A stretch of 64,000 nt of DNA, taken from positions 181,587 through 245,586 of the forward strand of contig NZ_KK211279.1 in the NCBI RefSeq assembly GCF_000621445.1, in the 5' to 3' direction. A program made the position numbers and the translations under genes. Shown piece after piece: positions 1-9,724 of the stretch (position 1 is its first letter; the number at the start of each line of letters is the position of its first letter). Origin of the DNA: Alkalihalobacillus bogoriensis ATCC BAA-922. GTDB lineage: Bacteria > Bacillota > Bacilli > Bacillales > Bacillaceae_F. The notes beneath the pieces were generated by a model. It was given only the letters and a program-made list of their open reading frames with translations, was not told where the DNA came from and searched no databases.

Positions 1-2197
<2,197 letters not shown>

Positions 2198-2217
2198 TCA
2201 ACCTCTCTTTTTACAAA

Positions 2218-3045
2218 TTATCCTTTAACTGAACCCATCATTCCTGCAACAAAATGCTTTTGCATTAAGAAGAATACTAGGGCTGTTGGTAATGTTGCGA
2301 TAACAATGGCAAGCATAATCATCCCGTAATCTGGCGTATAACTAGAGCCTAAGTTCGAAATCAATAACGGAATTGTTTGATTTTCTGGCGATTGAAGGAT
2401 AACGAGTGGCCACAAGTAATTGTTCCAGCTCGCCATAAACGTAATAATAGCTGCTGCTGCATACGTTGTTTTCATTGTTGGGATATAAATTCGAATGAAC
2501 ACACCAAGTTCTGTTAACCCATCAATTCGACCTGCTTCAAGCAATTCCTTTGGAAACATTTTTGTTGATTGCCGGAAGAAAAAGATGAGAAAGGCAGTCG
2601 TAATCGTTGGTAAAATCACCGCTGGAATCGTATCAACTCCGATAAACGGAAGGTATTGTGACATGGAACCAAACATTCTAAATAACGGAACCATCAAGGC
2701 AGCAAAAGGAATCATCATCGATAAAAGCAAAATGTTAAACACAACATCCTTTGCTTTACTGCGATAAATTTCAAAACCATAACCAGCAAGTGACGCGATA
2801 AGCAACGACAGAACCGTCGTAGCAATCGATATTTTTGCTGAATTCATTAATGCCGGGACAAGATTTACTGTTTCTAATAAGTTCTGGAGATTTTCCCATA
2901 AATGCGAGCCTGGCAGTAAACGTCCTCGTGTGACATCAACTGATTTATTCGTTGCACTAATAATCATCCAAAAGAACGGAAAAATCGAAACAATCGAGAT
3001 GATGGATAAAATTAAATAGATAAAAAACCGCTTTACTTTATGCAT
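2218..3045 (-). CDS. carbohydrate ABC transporter permease (LacG/MalG type)
   Basis: Inner-membrane permease subunit of a binding-protein-dependent sugar importer. About 275 residues with an N-terminal membrane segment (FFIYLILSIISIVSIFPFFW), further hydrophobic segments and the EAA loop (LLEAGRIDGLTELGVFIRIYIP) that contacts the ATPase. The C-terminus GMMGSVKG is typical of MalG/LacG permeases. I chose ATG 3045 because GGGTGAT sits five bases upstream; a GTG at 3054 is also open. It overlaps the end of the upstream permease gene, so the two are translationally coupled. No ATPase gene is in this cluster, so a shared MsmX-type ATPase elsewhere is likely (inference). Confidence 0.93.
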   Translation of the reverse strand: MHKVKRFFIYLILSIISIVSIFPFFWMIISATNKSVDVTRGRLLPGSHLWENLQNLLETVNLVPALMNSAKISIATTVLSLLIASLAGYGFEIYRSKAKDVVFNILLLSMMIPFAALMVPLFRMFGSMSQYLPFIGVDTIPAVILPTITTAFLIFFFRQSTKMFPKELLEAGRIDGLTELGVFIRIYIPTMKTTYAAAAIITFMASWNNYLWPLVILQSPENQTIPLLISNLGSSYTPDYGMIMLAIVIATLPTALVFFLMQKHFVAGMMGSVKG

Positions 3046-3982
3046 TTTTATCACCCGCCGCTCTGAACTGTAATATTGAGAAGAATACGATTAACACGAC
3101 GATGGCATACGATACAGTCGCTGCATACCCAAAGTCTGGTGTATATTTGAACGATAAATTATAAATGTATTGTGAAATCGTTAATGTTGAATTACCTGGT
3201 CCTCCACCTGTTATATTCATAACTTCATCAAAGAGCTGAAGTGTTCCGATAGTTGAAGTAATTGATGTGAATAAAATAATCGGTTTTAGCATCGGAATGG
3301 TAATCGTAAAAAACTGTCGAATGGGTGATGCCCCGTCAATTTTAGCTGCTTCATAAATCGAAGGGTCAATATTTTGTAAAGAAGATAAATAGAAAATCAT
3401 ATTGTAACCTGTCCATCTCCACGTAATCGCAATAATAATCGTAACTTTAGCCCAAAACGGATCCGTTAACCATTGAACCGGTTGCCCGAGAAAAGATAAG
3501 TTCATAAGCATGACATTAATGAGCCCATCTGTTCCAAATAAATACTTGAAAATAACAGAATAAGCAACGAGTGACGTAACACACGGTAAAAATATCGCTG
3601 TCCGGAACCAACCTCTTGCCATAAGTTTTTTATCATTTAGTAATACTGAAACTAAAAGAGCGAGGAAAATCATCACAGGTACTTGAACGATTAGATATAT
3701 GACTGTATTTTTAACCGCCGTTATAAAAACAGGGTCACTAAACAATCGAAAATAATTATCCAAACCTACATATTCAAGATTTCTCCCCGTTCCAGATTGA
3801 AACGACAAAAGTAACGCTGAAAACATTGGATAAAAATAAAAAATTGAGATTAATACAACAGAAAGTAAAATAAAAGACCAACCGATAATTCCATTTTTAA
3901 AACGAAGACTTCTCCCCAGCTTGTTTGGTTTCTTTTCTTTCATTGGGGGAGACTGCTGCGGGACTGATTTTGCTGTTTCCAC
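3038..3982 (-). CDS. sugar ABC transporter permease (LacF/MalF type)
   Basis: Partner permease of the galactoside importer. 314 residues starting at GTG 3982 behind AAAGGAGTG. It has a long cytoplasmic N-terminus, a first membrane segment near residues 34-55, and the EAA loop (IYEAAKIDGASPIRQFFTITIP) near residues 210-232. It lies between the binding-protein gene, separated by a 324-bp repeat-bearing spacer, and the second permease, which it overlaps. The order binding protein, F, G, lacZ is a standard lactose/galactoside arrangement; the substrate is inferred from lacZ. Confidence 0.93.
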   Translation of the reverse strand: METAKSVPQQSPPMKEKKPNKLGRSLRFKNGIIGWSFILLSVVLISIFYFYPMFSALLLSFQSGTGRNLEYVGLDNYFRLFSDPVFITAVKNTVIYLIVQVPVMIFLALLVSVLLNDKKLMARGWFRTAIFLPCVTSLVAYSVIFKYLFGTDGLINVMLMNLSFLGQPVQWLTDPFWAKVTIIIAITWRWTGYNMIFYLSSLQNIDPSIYEAAKIDGASPIRQFFTITIPMLKPIILFTSITSTIGTLQLFDEVMNITGGGPGNSTLTISQYIYNLSFKYTPDFGYAATVSYAIVVLIVFFSILQFRAAGDKNA

Positions 3983-4005
3983 TTGAAGTCACTCCTTTTT
4001 GGCTG

Positions 4006-4190
4006 TAACGGACATACGTTCCGCTATTTCTGCTAAAATGCTAGATTTTTTTATCTAACGGACATCTGTTCCGTTATTTCTGAGTTTTTGCTTTGTTTCA
4101 CTCTGTTTTGACGTAAATAACGGAACCAATGTCCGTAACGTTTTCTAAAACTGTTCTTTTCTTTAAAATAGCGGAACAGATGTCCGTAAC
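4006..4190. repeat. Family A cluster 1: four 25-bp GGACAT/GTTCCG near-palindromes, 2+2 inverted
   Basis: Copies at 4006-4030 and 4056-4080 read taacGGACAT..GTTCCGctattt; copies at 4115-4139 and 4166-4190 are in the opposite orientation (aatagCGGAAC..GTCCGtaac). Start-to-start distances are 50, 59 and 51. The linkers are unrelated in sequence. The cluster is inside the spacer between the sugar-binding protein gene and the first permease gene. Confidence 0.9.
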
Positions 4191-4212
4191 TTATTCAACT
4201 AAAAAAGAAAAA

Positions 4213-4275
4213 CTCGGAAACTCGCTTGTAGCCGGACTCCAAATGGATAGTAGGCAAAGCCGGCGAGTTTCCAAG
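4213..4275 (-). promoter_or_regulatory. intercistronic stem-loop between binding-protein and permease genes
   Basis: Perfect 10-bp inverted repeat GGAAACTCGC (4216-4225) / GCGAGTTTCC (4263-4272), with further pairing inside (gccgg..ccggc-type bases). It lies 30-90 bases after the binding-protein stop codon. Stable intercistronic stem-loops at this place often protect the binding-protein mRNA or attenuate the downstream permeases; that role is inferred. There is no clean U-run on the minus strand. Confidence 0.6.
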
Positions 4276-4306
4276 CCCTTTCATTCAAACGCTTACAAAG
4301 ATGTGA

Positions 4307-5614
4307 TTATTTAATTTGTGTTTCTGCTTGTGTTTGTGCATCTTGTAACGCTTGGTCAATATCTTTTCCGTTAAGGTAATTTTGCATTTCTACGACAAGA
4401 ATATCTTCAATAGCATACGTGTGTAGACCAAAGTTAACTTGTGGAATTTCTTCTGCCCATTGTGAGAAATCAGCATAAATCATTTGGCCACCGAAGAACT
4501 CGTCTTCTACTTGGTAAGCATCTCCTTCAGCCGCTGGTAAATACGTACCCATTGCTCCGATTTCTGTAATGAAGTTTTGGTATAGTTCAGTACTAGAACC
4601 AAAAGTTTTAGCTAGGAAATCTGTTGCATCTTCTTTACCATCAATATCAAGAACATACCATGAGCTTCCGCCTAAGTTTGTTGCATTTGCAGAGTCAGGG
4701 AATCCTGGAAGACTTGGGAATGGAACGACTGCCCAGTTACCTGCTTGAGACTCTTCTGCTTTGATTGACGGTGTGATCCAGTTTCCAGTTGGAACAGCAG
4801 CAACTTCTCCATTGTTAAAGCCTGCTAAGAATTGACTCCAATCTGAAATCGGTTTTGATACGTCTTCAGTAATTAATTGTTTAAAAACATCAAATCCTGC
4901 TTTAATTGCTTCATTTCCAGCAATATTTGGTGTTGCTCCATCTTCTTCAACATACCATGTACCTGCTGTTTGAATCATCATACGAACAAGGCCAAGGTCA
5001 TTTGGATCAAGTGTTAACATATGTTTTCCTGTTGCTTCTTTTACATCTTTTGCAATAGCAATGAACTCGTTCCAATCAATATCTTGTAAATCTTCAACCG
5101 AATAGCCAGCTTCTTTTAAATAATCCGTTCTTACATATAAACCAGCAACGCCAGTATCAAATGGTAAACCGTAGTTTTCTCCATCTAAACTTGTTGGAGC
5201 AATTTTATATGGTGCAAAATCCTCAGTGTTATACTCACCTGTAATCGGATGGAAAGATCCTGGATACGCTTGCAAAAAGCTTTGTGCACGGTAATCTTCA
5301 ATTAATACGATGTTTGGTAAACCACTTGTTGAACCAGAACTTAAGCTCGTATTTAACTTTTGGATAATATCATCTTGCGCATATTCAATAATGTTAATTT
5401 CAAGGTCTGGATTAACTGATGCATATGTTTCTTTCGCTAATTCCATCGCCTTAATGTTAAAGTTCGGGTCCCAAGCCCAAATTGTAATCGCTTCCGCAGA
5501 AGTCGTGTCGCTGCCACCCTCAGCTGGTTCACTAGAATTCGATGATTCTCCTCCTGAACAAGCAGCAAGTAGCATAATACTTAGTAAAAACAATGTGACT
5601 AATACTTTCTTCAT
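4307..5614 (-). CDS. extracellular sugar-binding lipoprotein of ABC importer (LacE-like)
   Basis: Substrate-binding protein of the galactoside ABC importer, anchored on the outer face of the membrane. 435 residues; signal peptide with lipobox LAAC and lipidated Cys19, followed by a Ser/Gly/Glu-rich linker. The body has family 1 solute-binding features (ITIWAWDPNFN start, DWNEFIAIAKDVKEATG, AGFNNGEVAAVPTGNWI). Start ATG 5614 is behind AAGGGGGATATGCAAG. A perfect cre box lies at 5654-5667 and direct repeats at 5772-5803, so catabolite repression and AraC-type activation are likely. Its first-in-operon place before permeases and lacZ suggests lactose or another galactoside. Confidence 0.93.
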   Translation of the reverse strand: MKKVLVTLFLLSIMLLAACSGGESSNSSEPAEGGSDTTSAEAITIWAWDPNFNIKAMELAKETYASVNPDLEINIIEYAQDDIIQKLNTSLSSGSTSGLPNIVLIEDYRAQSFLQAYPGSFHPITGEYNTEDFAPYKIAPTSLDGENYGLPFDTGVAGLYVRTDYLKEAGYSVEDLQDIDWNEFIAIAKDVKEATGKHMLTLDPNDLGLVRMMIQTAGTWYVEEDGATPNIAGNEAIKAGFDVFKQLITEDVSKPISDWSQFLAGFNNGEVAAVPTGNWITPSIKAEESQAGNWAVVPFPSLPGFPDSANATNLGGSSWYVLDIDGKEDATDFLAKTFGSSTELYQNFITEIGAMGTYLPAAEGDAYQVEDEFFGGQMIYADFSQWAEEIPQVNFGLHTYAIEDILVVEMQNYLNGKDIDQALQDAQTQAETQIK

Positions 5615-5653
5615 CTTGCATATCCCCCTTTGTTTTCGTATCTTTTTTGTTTG

Positions 5654-5667
5654 TGTAAGCGTTTTCT
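5654..5667 (+). promoter_or_regulatory. cre box (CcpA site) upstream of the LacE-like gene
   Basis: TGTAAGCGTTTTCT matches the TGWAARCGYTWNCW consensus at every position. It lies about 40 bases before the binding-protein start, which suits CcpA repression of the galactoside operon. Consensus match is seen; function is inferred. Confidence 0.75.
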
Positions 5668-5771
5668 ATCTTACAAATTAATCTTACCACCTGCTGACTT
5701 AAGGGAGTTATGACTATCTTTTTATTCTCTTGTGTTATTTTTATATGTTCTTCATTCACAAAAAAATCGTT

Positions 5772-5803
5772 TTGTACTTTTTTTAGTTTTTTGTACTTTT
5801 TAT
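5772..5803 (-). promoter_or_regulatory. direct repeats TTGTACTTTTT, candidate AraC-type operator
   Basis: Two copies of ttGTACttttt (plus-strand GTAC at 5774 and 5793, 19 bases apart) lie about 160-190 bases upstream of the LacE-like start and overlap the 3' end of the kinase gene. AraC-type response regulators usually bind two direct half-sites about two helical turns apart. A similar pair precedes the LplA-like gene at 58807-58840. Confidence 0.4.
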
Positions 5804-7557
5804 TGTTTCGTGACTGGAAGTGTAATTCTCACTTTAGTTCCTTCCCCATCGCCACTAGAAAGTTCAACACCATACTTCTCCCCATATAATAATTGCACAC
5901 GCTCATGTACATTGTTTATCCCAATTCCAGAGAAATGTTGGCCCCTTCCTTTTTTCCGTGGAACGAGTTTATCTTTCGACTCTGATGCGATCCCATCACC
6001 ATTATCCATCACTTCACAAATTAATTTCTCTTCTTCTTTCCAAACCATAATGTGAATAGAACCACTCGCTTTTTTATTAAACCCATGGAAAAAAGCATTT
6101 TCAACAAATGGCTGTAATATAAGTTTTGGTACGTTGTAGTCAATACAATCTGGTGCCACAAAGTAATGGACTTTAATTCGGTTTCCATAACGCTTTTGAT
6201 TAATGAACACATAATTTTTTAAATTCTCAAGCTCTTGTTCGACAGTTACAATTTCATCGACATTTCCAATCGTATTTTGTAACAGAGAAATTAAGGAATG
6301 AATCGTGTCTGCTGCTTCTTCTTTACTTCCTTGTTGAACTAAAAATTTAATTGATGTTAACGTATTATAAAGAAAGTGAGGATTGATTTGTTGCTGCAAT
6401 GCAGCTAGCTCAGCATTTCTTTGTTTCTTCTGCGAAGCCATCACTTGCTCTACATATTCATGCAATTCATCCAGCATTGAGTTAAAGGCGATGCCGATCT
6501 GTCTTGTCTCATACGCTCCTGTTACAGTGACATACTGATCAAAATCATGTTTTGACGCATTTCCAATTTGTTTTACTAGGGACGACAATGAATTCGTTAA
6601 TTTTCTTGAAATAAAAAAGACAATGACTAATGCAAGGAGGACCGTTCCAAAACTATATAAGCCAATACTCCTTTTATCGATAACAGCTGCACTTACGACA
6701 TCCCGATTTATCGTATTCACAAGATACATATCAAAAAAAGGAAGGTATTCTGCCAACACAATGTGTTCCTTCCCGAGCACTTCCATATTCGTATAATCTA
6801 TTGAGGAATTGGCGACTTCTTTTGCTGCGTTCACTAACTCTTTATTTTCATGTCCAATCGTTTCAGTGATGTTACTCGAAACAATGTGACCGTTATTATC
6901 GAGTACATAAACATCATTTCCGGGACTAGTAAAAGTAAGATAAAACTTTCGGAAATCCTCTTCATTCATCGCAAAATGAACTGTCCCGTATACATTGCCA
7001 GAGATTCTTTCCATAAGACCTTTAGAGGCGACGATAATTTGACCTTGGTTTTCTGTCTCATATGTTTGATATTGAAGCCATCTCGGTTCAGTCCATGTAT
7101 TTCTCATGACCGAATGTTCAAGCCATACTTCATCAGAAAATGGCCAATACGAACGATCCGAGGAAAATGTAACTCCGTTTTTTCCCGTAATCATAATCCC
7201 AGTATCATACCGGTCAAAATTCGGTTTGACTAACTCCATTTGATTATTTAACACATAATATGAGTTCATTAAGTCTCGATTCGTTTGTTCTGAAGAAAGA
7301 ATCGTTCTCACTGTCCCATTTTGCTGAAAATGATTAGCAGAACGAATGATCGAATAATTATACCCTTCAAAATTACCTTTAATTTGATTTATTACTTTCG
7401 CATTTGTAATGCTAAATGTATCAATAAATAGCCGTTCCGACATTCTGAGCGTTGACATCGTAATCGTGACAGAAACTGAGATTGTGATGACAAACGTAAG
7501 CAAGAACAGTTTTAAAAATAAGCCGTTATATTTTAATCGTTCAATTAAAGTGTTCAT
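5800..7557 (-). CDS. sensor histidine kinase, YesM family
   Basis: Membrane sensor kinase that phosphorylates the adjacent AraC-type response regulator. 585 residues: N-terminal membrane segment (about 13-33), large extracellular sensor of Cache type, second membrane segment (about 297-317), HAMP, then the His_kinase domain with phospho-acceptor His in QQINPHFLYNT and a HATPase with NGDGI and GIGINNVHERV. It is 10 bases downstream of the response regulator gene. Context suggests that it senses an external galactoside, perhaps through the binding protein. Start ATG 7557 is behind GTAGGA. Confidence 0.93.
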   Translation of the reverse strand: MNTLIERLKYNGLFLKLFLLTFVITISVSVTITMSTLRMSERLFIDTFSITNAKVINQIKGNFEGYNYSIIRSANHFQQNGTVRTILSSEQTNRDLMNSYYVLNNQMELVKPNFDRYDTGIMITGKNGVTFSSDRSYWPFSDEVWLEHSVMRNTWTEPRWLQYQTYETENQGQIIVASKGLMERISGNVYGTVHFAMNEEDFRKFYLTFTSPGNDVYVLDNNGHIVSSNITETIGHENKELVNAAKEVANSSIDYTNMEVLGKEHIVLAEYLPFFDMYLVNTINRDVVSAAVIDKRSIGLYSFGTVLLALVIVFFISRKLTNSLSSLVKQIGNASKHDFDQYVTVTGAYETRQIGIAFNSMLDELHEYVEQVMASQKKQRNAELAALQQQINPHFLYNTLTSIKFLVQQGSKEEAADTIHSLISLLQNTIGNVDEIVTVEQELENLKNYVFINQKRYGNRIKVHYFVAPDCIDYNVPKLILQPFVENAFFHGFNKKASGSIHIMVWKEEEKLICEVMDNGDGIASESKDKLVPRKKGRGQHFSGIGINNVHERVQLLYGEKYGVELSSGDGEGTKVRITLPVTKQ

Positions 7558-7567
7558 GGTTGCATTC

Positions 7568-8182
7568 CTACTTTACTAATTTTCTTCGATATTGACTCGG
7601 AGAATAGCCTGTCCCTTTTTTAAATACTTTGCAAAAATAACTATGATCAGAATACCCCACTTGAGCACTTATATCTGATATTGGGGCTGATGTTCGTAAC
7701 AATTTTATTGCAGCATCAATTCTAATTTTATTTAAATATTCACTAAACCCTTCTTTATTATGGCTTGTGAAATAAGTGGAAAGATAAGACGGATTAAAAT
7801 GAAAATGTTTTGCTACCTCTGTTAATGTTAAAGGTTCCATGTAATGCTCAGAAATATAAGCTAATAATTTTTTCATGTTTTCGTTTTCCACTGAAGATTG
7901 TTTATTTGAAACACAATTTTCTGCCTCGTCTATAAATTCGTCAAGGAAAGCCACGACTTCCTTTGCATAGTGTGCTTCTTCAATTTTTTTCATTTGACTA
8001 TACTTTGAGTTTTCTAACTTATTCACGTCAAAACCGATATTTCTTAGTAATATCGTCACATTAAAAATGATGTTGTTAATAAGCGACTTAAATTCATCAA
8101 CATCCATTGTTACGTGGGTAGACAATGTCTTTCCATGCTCTCGAATATAACGGAAGGCAGATTCAAACCGTTCCCGTTTCAA
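7568..8182 (-). CDS. AraC-type DNA-binding C-terminal part of a frameshifted YesN-type response regulator
   Basis: C-terminal piece of the response regulator encoded with the piece at 8200-9102. The 204 residues end in two helix-turn-helix motifs of an AraC domain (LTEVAKHFHFNPSYLSTYF; ISAQVGYSDHSYFCKVFKK; YSPSQYRR). The only start in frame is a TTG at 8182 without a convincing RBS. The same frame stays open upstream past the stop of the first piece to the G6 run at 8214-8219, where a -1 shift joins both into one protein of about 510 residues (reading ESPPHFQLEWLTEEL). As written it would lack its receiver domain. Confidence 0.85.
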   Translation of the reverse strand: MKRERFESAFRYIREHGKTLSTHVTMDVDEFKSLINNIIFNVTILLRNIGFDVNKLENSKYSQMKKIEEAHYAKEVVAFLDEFIDEAENCVSNKQSSVENENMKKLLAYISEHYMEPLTLTEVAKHFHFNPSYLSTYFTSHNKEGFSEYLNKIRIDAAIKLLRTSAPISDISAQVGYSDHSYFCKVFKKGTGYSPSQYRRKLVK

Positions 8183-8199
8183 TTCTTCTGTTAACCATT

Positions 8200-9102
8200 C
8201 TAATTGAAAATGAGGGGGGATTCTTTGTCCATCATGATATCAGATTGCAACACAACTTGCTTGTCAGGCACATAAAAACGGTACTGGAATAATGGCAACA
8301 ACCAGCGTTTATACATCTCTCCAATTTCAGTAAAGTTTGAAAACGGCTCTGTCAACACAAAGCCAATATTCGGCTGGCGTTCGCTGCACTCCTTTATTTT
8401 AGGAACAACATGAACAATGTCCTTTTCTTTTACATTCAGTAAATAGAAACACGAATCTTTCTCCGCTTTCATATAATAGCTAATTGCCTCATCCATAATT
8501 TCAGAAAACGCCCATTCTACTAATTCTTTCACTTCTCCAAGTACAGTTGGATTTCGACTTAAGTCTACTCCTAATAAATAAAAGGCTTCATTTGGAAATG
8601 AATTTTGAACTTCCTCTATATTTTCACTGACATCAAAACCAGAGATAAGCTTGTCGATCAATTGGTCAATCGAAATGGATGCATCTTTCGTTTTATTTGT
8701 AATTTGAAAATCTGGAATTCGTTGAACAGCTGTTTTTAACACGGCTAATAAATTTTCTGAATCCAGTTTCGGCTTTAAAATATAATCGACAACCCCACTT
8801 TGAAAGCTCGAGCGAACATATTCAAATTCACCAAAACTACTTAGGACAATGACTTCTATATGAGGATAATTTGCCTTAACAATTTTCGTTAGTTCTTCCC
8901 CGTCCATGATTGGCATGACAATATCTGTAATGAGGATGTGCGGTTGTACCTCATCTAACAGTTCAAGTGCCTCTTGTCCATTTGAAGCTTCTCCAACAAT
9001 AAGAAACCCTTCTTCTTCCCAGTTAAAGTAATGTTTAATCCCTTGTCTTATTAATGTTTCATCGTCTACAATCATCACTCTACATGGCTCTGAACCTTTC
9101 AT
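8200..9102 (-). CDS. receiver N-terminal part of a frameshifted YesN-type response regulator
   Basis: Receiver domain in residues 10-125 with phospho-acceptor Asp60 in ILITDIVMP, acidic pocket IVDDE, and Lys in DYILKPK, followed by the middle linker domain usual for YesN proteins. It stops at 300 residues (TAG at 8200-8202) just after a C6 run on the coding strand, before any DNA-binding domain. One extra C would fuse it in frame to the AraC part at 7568-8182. ATG 9102 has a GGAGGAAAAGCC RBS. A perfect cre box is at 9135-9148. Partner of the YesM-type kinase at 5800-7557. Confidence 0.88.
   Translation of the reverse strand: MKGSEPCRVMIVDDETLIRQGIKHYFNWEEEGFLIVGEASNGQEALELLDEVQPHILITDIVMPIMDGEELTKIVKANYPHIEVIVLSSFGEFEYVRSSFQSGVVDYILKPKLDSENLLAVLKTAVQRIPDFQITNKTKDASISIDQLIDKLISGFDVSENIEEVQNSFPNEAFYLLGVDLSRNPTVLGEVKELVEWAFSEIMDEAISYYMKAEKDSCFYLLNVKEKDIVHVVPKIKECSERQPNIGFVLTEPFSNFTEIGEMYKRWLLPLFQYRFYVPDKQVVLQSDIMMDKESPLIFN
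8214..8219 (-). other. homopolymer frameshift site (G6 on plus strand) splitting the response regulator
   Basis: Six G on the plus strand (C6 in the mRNA). Reading through with one added C, or by a -1 ribosomal slip, restores a full YesN-type protein. The two frames overlap here by about ten codons. A sequencing error, a true mutation or a phase-variable tract would look the same in this sequence. Confidence 0.8.
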
Positions 9103-9134
9103 GGCTTTTCCTCCTTTGTCCTTGTCCTATTACT

Positions 9135-9148
9135 TGGTAACGCTTTCA
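9135..9148 (-). promoter_or_regulatory. cre box upstream of the response regulator/kinase operon
   Basis: On the minus strand TGAAAGCGTTACCA matches TGWAARCGYTWNCW at all positions. It is 33 bases before the start at 9102. It suggests that the regulator pair is itself subject to CcpA control. Confidence 0.7.
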
Positions 9149-9247
9149 AATAATGAGTTTGTTATTTTTATAAAGAATAAAATACAAATTATATTCTATC
9201 TTAGCACAAAAATAAATAAACGGGGATATGGCAACTTTGTGTAAACG

Positions 9248-9278
9248 AAAAAAGGAGCCGATTATGGCCCCTCTTTTA
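9248..9278 (-). terminator. intrinsic terminator after the YjcZ-like gene
   Basis: Minus strand: AGGGGCC, loop ATAATC, GGCTCCTTTTTT. The stem has one G-U pair and is followed by a T-run. Confidence 0.75.
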
Positions 9279-9288
9279 TCAGTAAATA

Positions 9289-9402
9289 TTAATAGCCGTA
9301 ACCGTATCCTGGACCTACCCAGCTAGCTCCAATGATAACTAGAAGGATAAATAAAACGACTAATAAAGCGAATCCTCCGCCGTAACCTGCTACTGCACCC
9401 AT
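9289..9402 (-). CDS. YjcZ-family sporulation-type small membrane peptide
   Basis: 37-residue peptide: glycine-rich start (MGAVAGYGGGF), one hydrophobic helix (ALLVVLFILLVIIGAS) and a Gly/Tyr-rich tail (GPGYGYGY). This is the pattern of the YjcZ/YdgA sporulation peptides of Bacillus. ATG 9402 has a strong AAAGGAGATGTTAGA RBS, and a terminator follows the stop. In relatives such peptides are made in sporulation; no sigma-specific promoter could be assigned here. Confidence 0.85.
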   Translation of the reverse strand: MGAVAGYGGGFALLVVLFILLVIIGASWVGPGYGYGY

Positions 9403-9522
9403 TCTAACATCTCCTTTGTTTTTTAATAATTACAATGACATAGTATGTTTTGTTTTTTAAGTTGGTGTGGGCTCTCGTGTAGTTCATATCGTCATGTAAA
9501 AAAATATCTTTCCATGCGGCAC

Positions 9523-9654
9523 ATTATGGACATTGTTCCGCTATTTAACTACACCAGCAACGGAAATTCACTTTCCTGTTACTTTAACGGAACGTATGTC
9601 CGTTCATATGTAAAATATTATTTTCCCTTAAAATAGCGGAACAAATTTCCGTAA
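9523..9654. repeat. Family A cluster 2: three copies (1+2), one probably lost
   Basis: One forward copy (9523-9548, tatGGACATtGTTCCGctattt) and two reversed copies (9584-9606 and 9630-9654). The copies match positions 2, 3 and 4 of the four-copy clusters; the place where copy 1 should lie (about 9473) shows no clear match. The cluster makes up much of the gene-free stretch 9403-9724; nothing else is seen there apart from the terminator at 9667-9697. Confidence 0.8.
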
Positions 9655-9666
9655 AAACCACAAACC

Positions 9667-9697
9667 AAAAAAGAAGGATGTCCAATTAACATCCTTC
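9667..9697 (-). terminator. intrinsic terminator after the AI-2E-family gene
   Basis: Minus strand GAAGGATGT, loop, ACATCCTTC followed by TTTTTT: perfect 9-bp stem and a U-run just after the stop at 9725. Confidence 0.88.
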
Positions 9698-9724
9698 CCT
9701 TGTTTTTACGCTATTTGTCATGAA

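Noticed and set aside
4288-4301. cre-like TGTAAGCGTTTGAA at the end of the LacE-like gene
   Set aside because: One mismatch and in a place (just before the stop, inside the operon) where CcpA control is less likely.
4129-4314. 61-residue ORF on the plus strand
   Set aside because: Made of Family A repeat units and the intercistronic stem-loop, antisense to the operon.
8214-8219. Programmed ribosomal -1 frameshift as the explanation of the split regulator
   Set aside because: The site ATCCCCCC does not make a good P-site slip, and no clear downstream pseudoknot was seen; a mutation or base-calling error is simpler. Kept only as a possibility.
9445-9636. 63-residue ORF on the plus strand
   Set aside because: It runs through Family A repeats and has no RBS.
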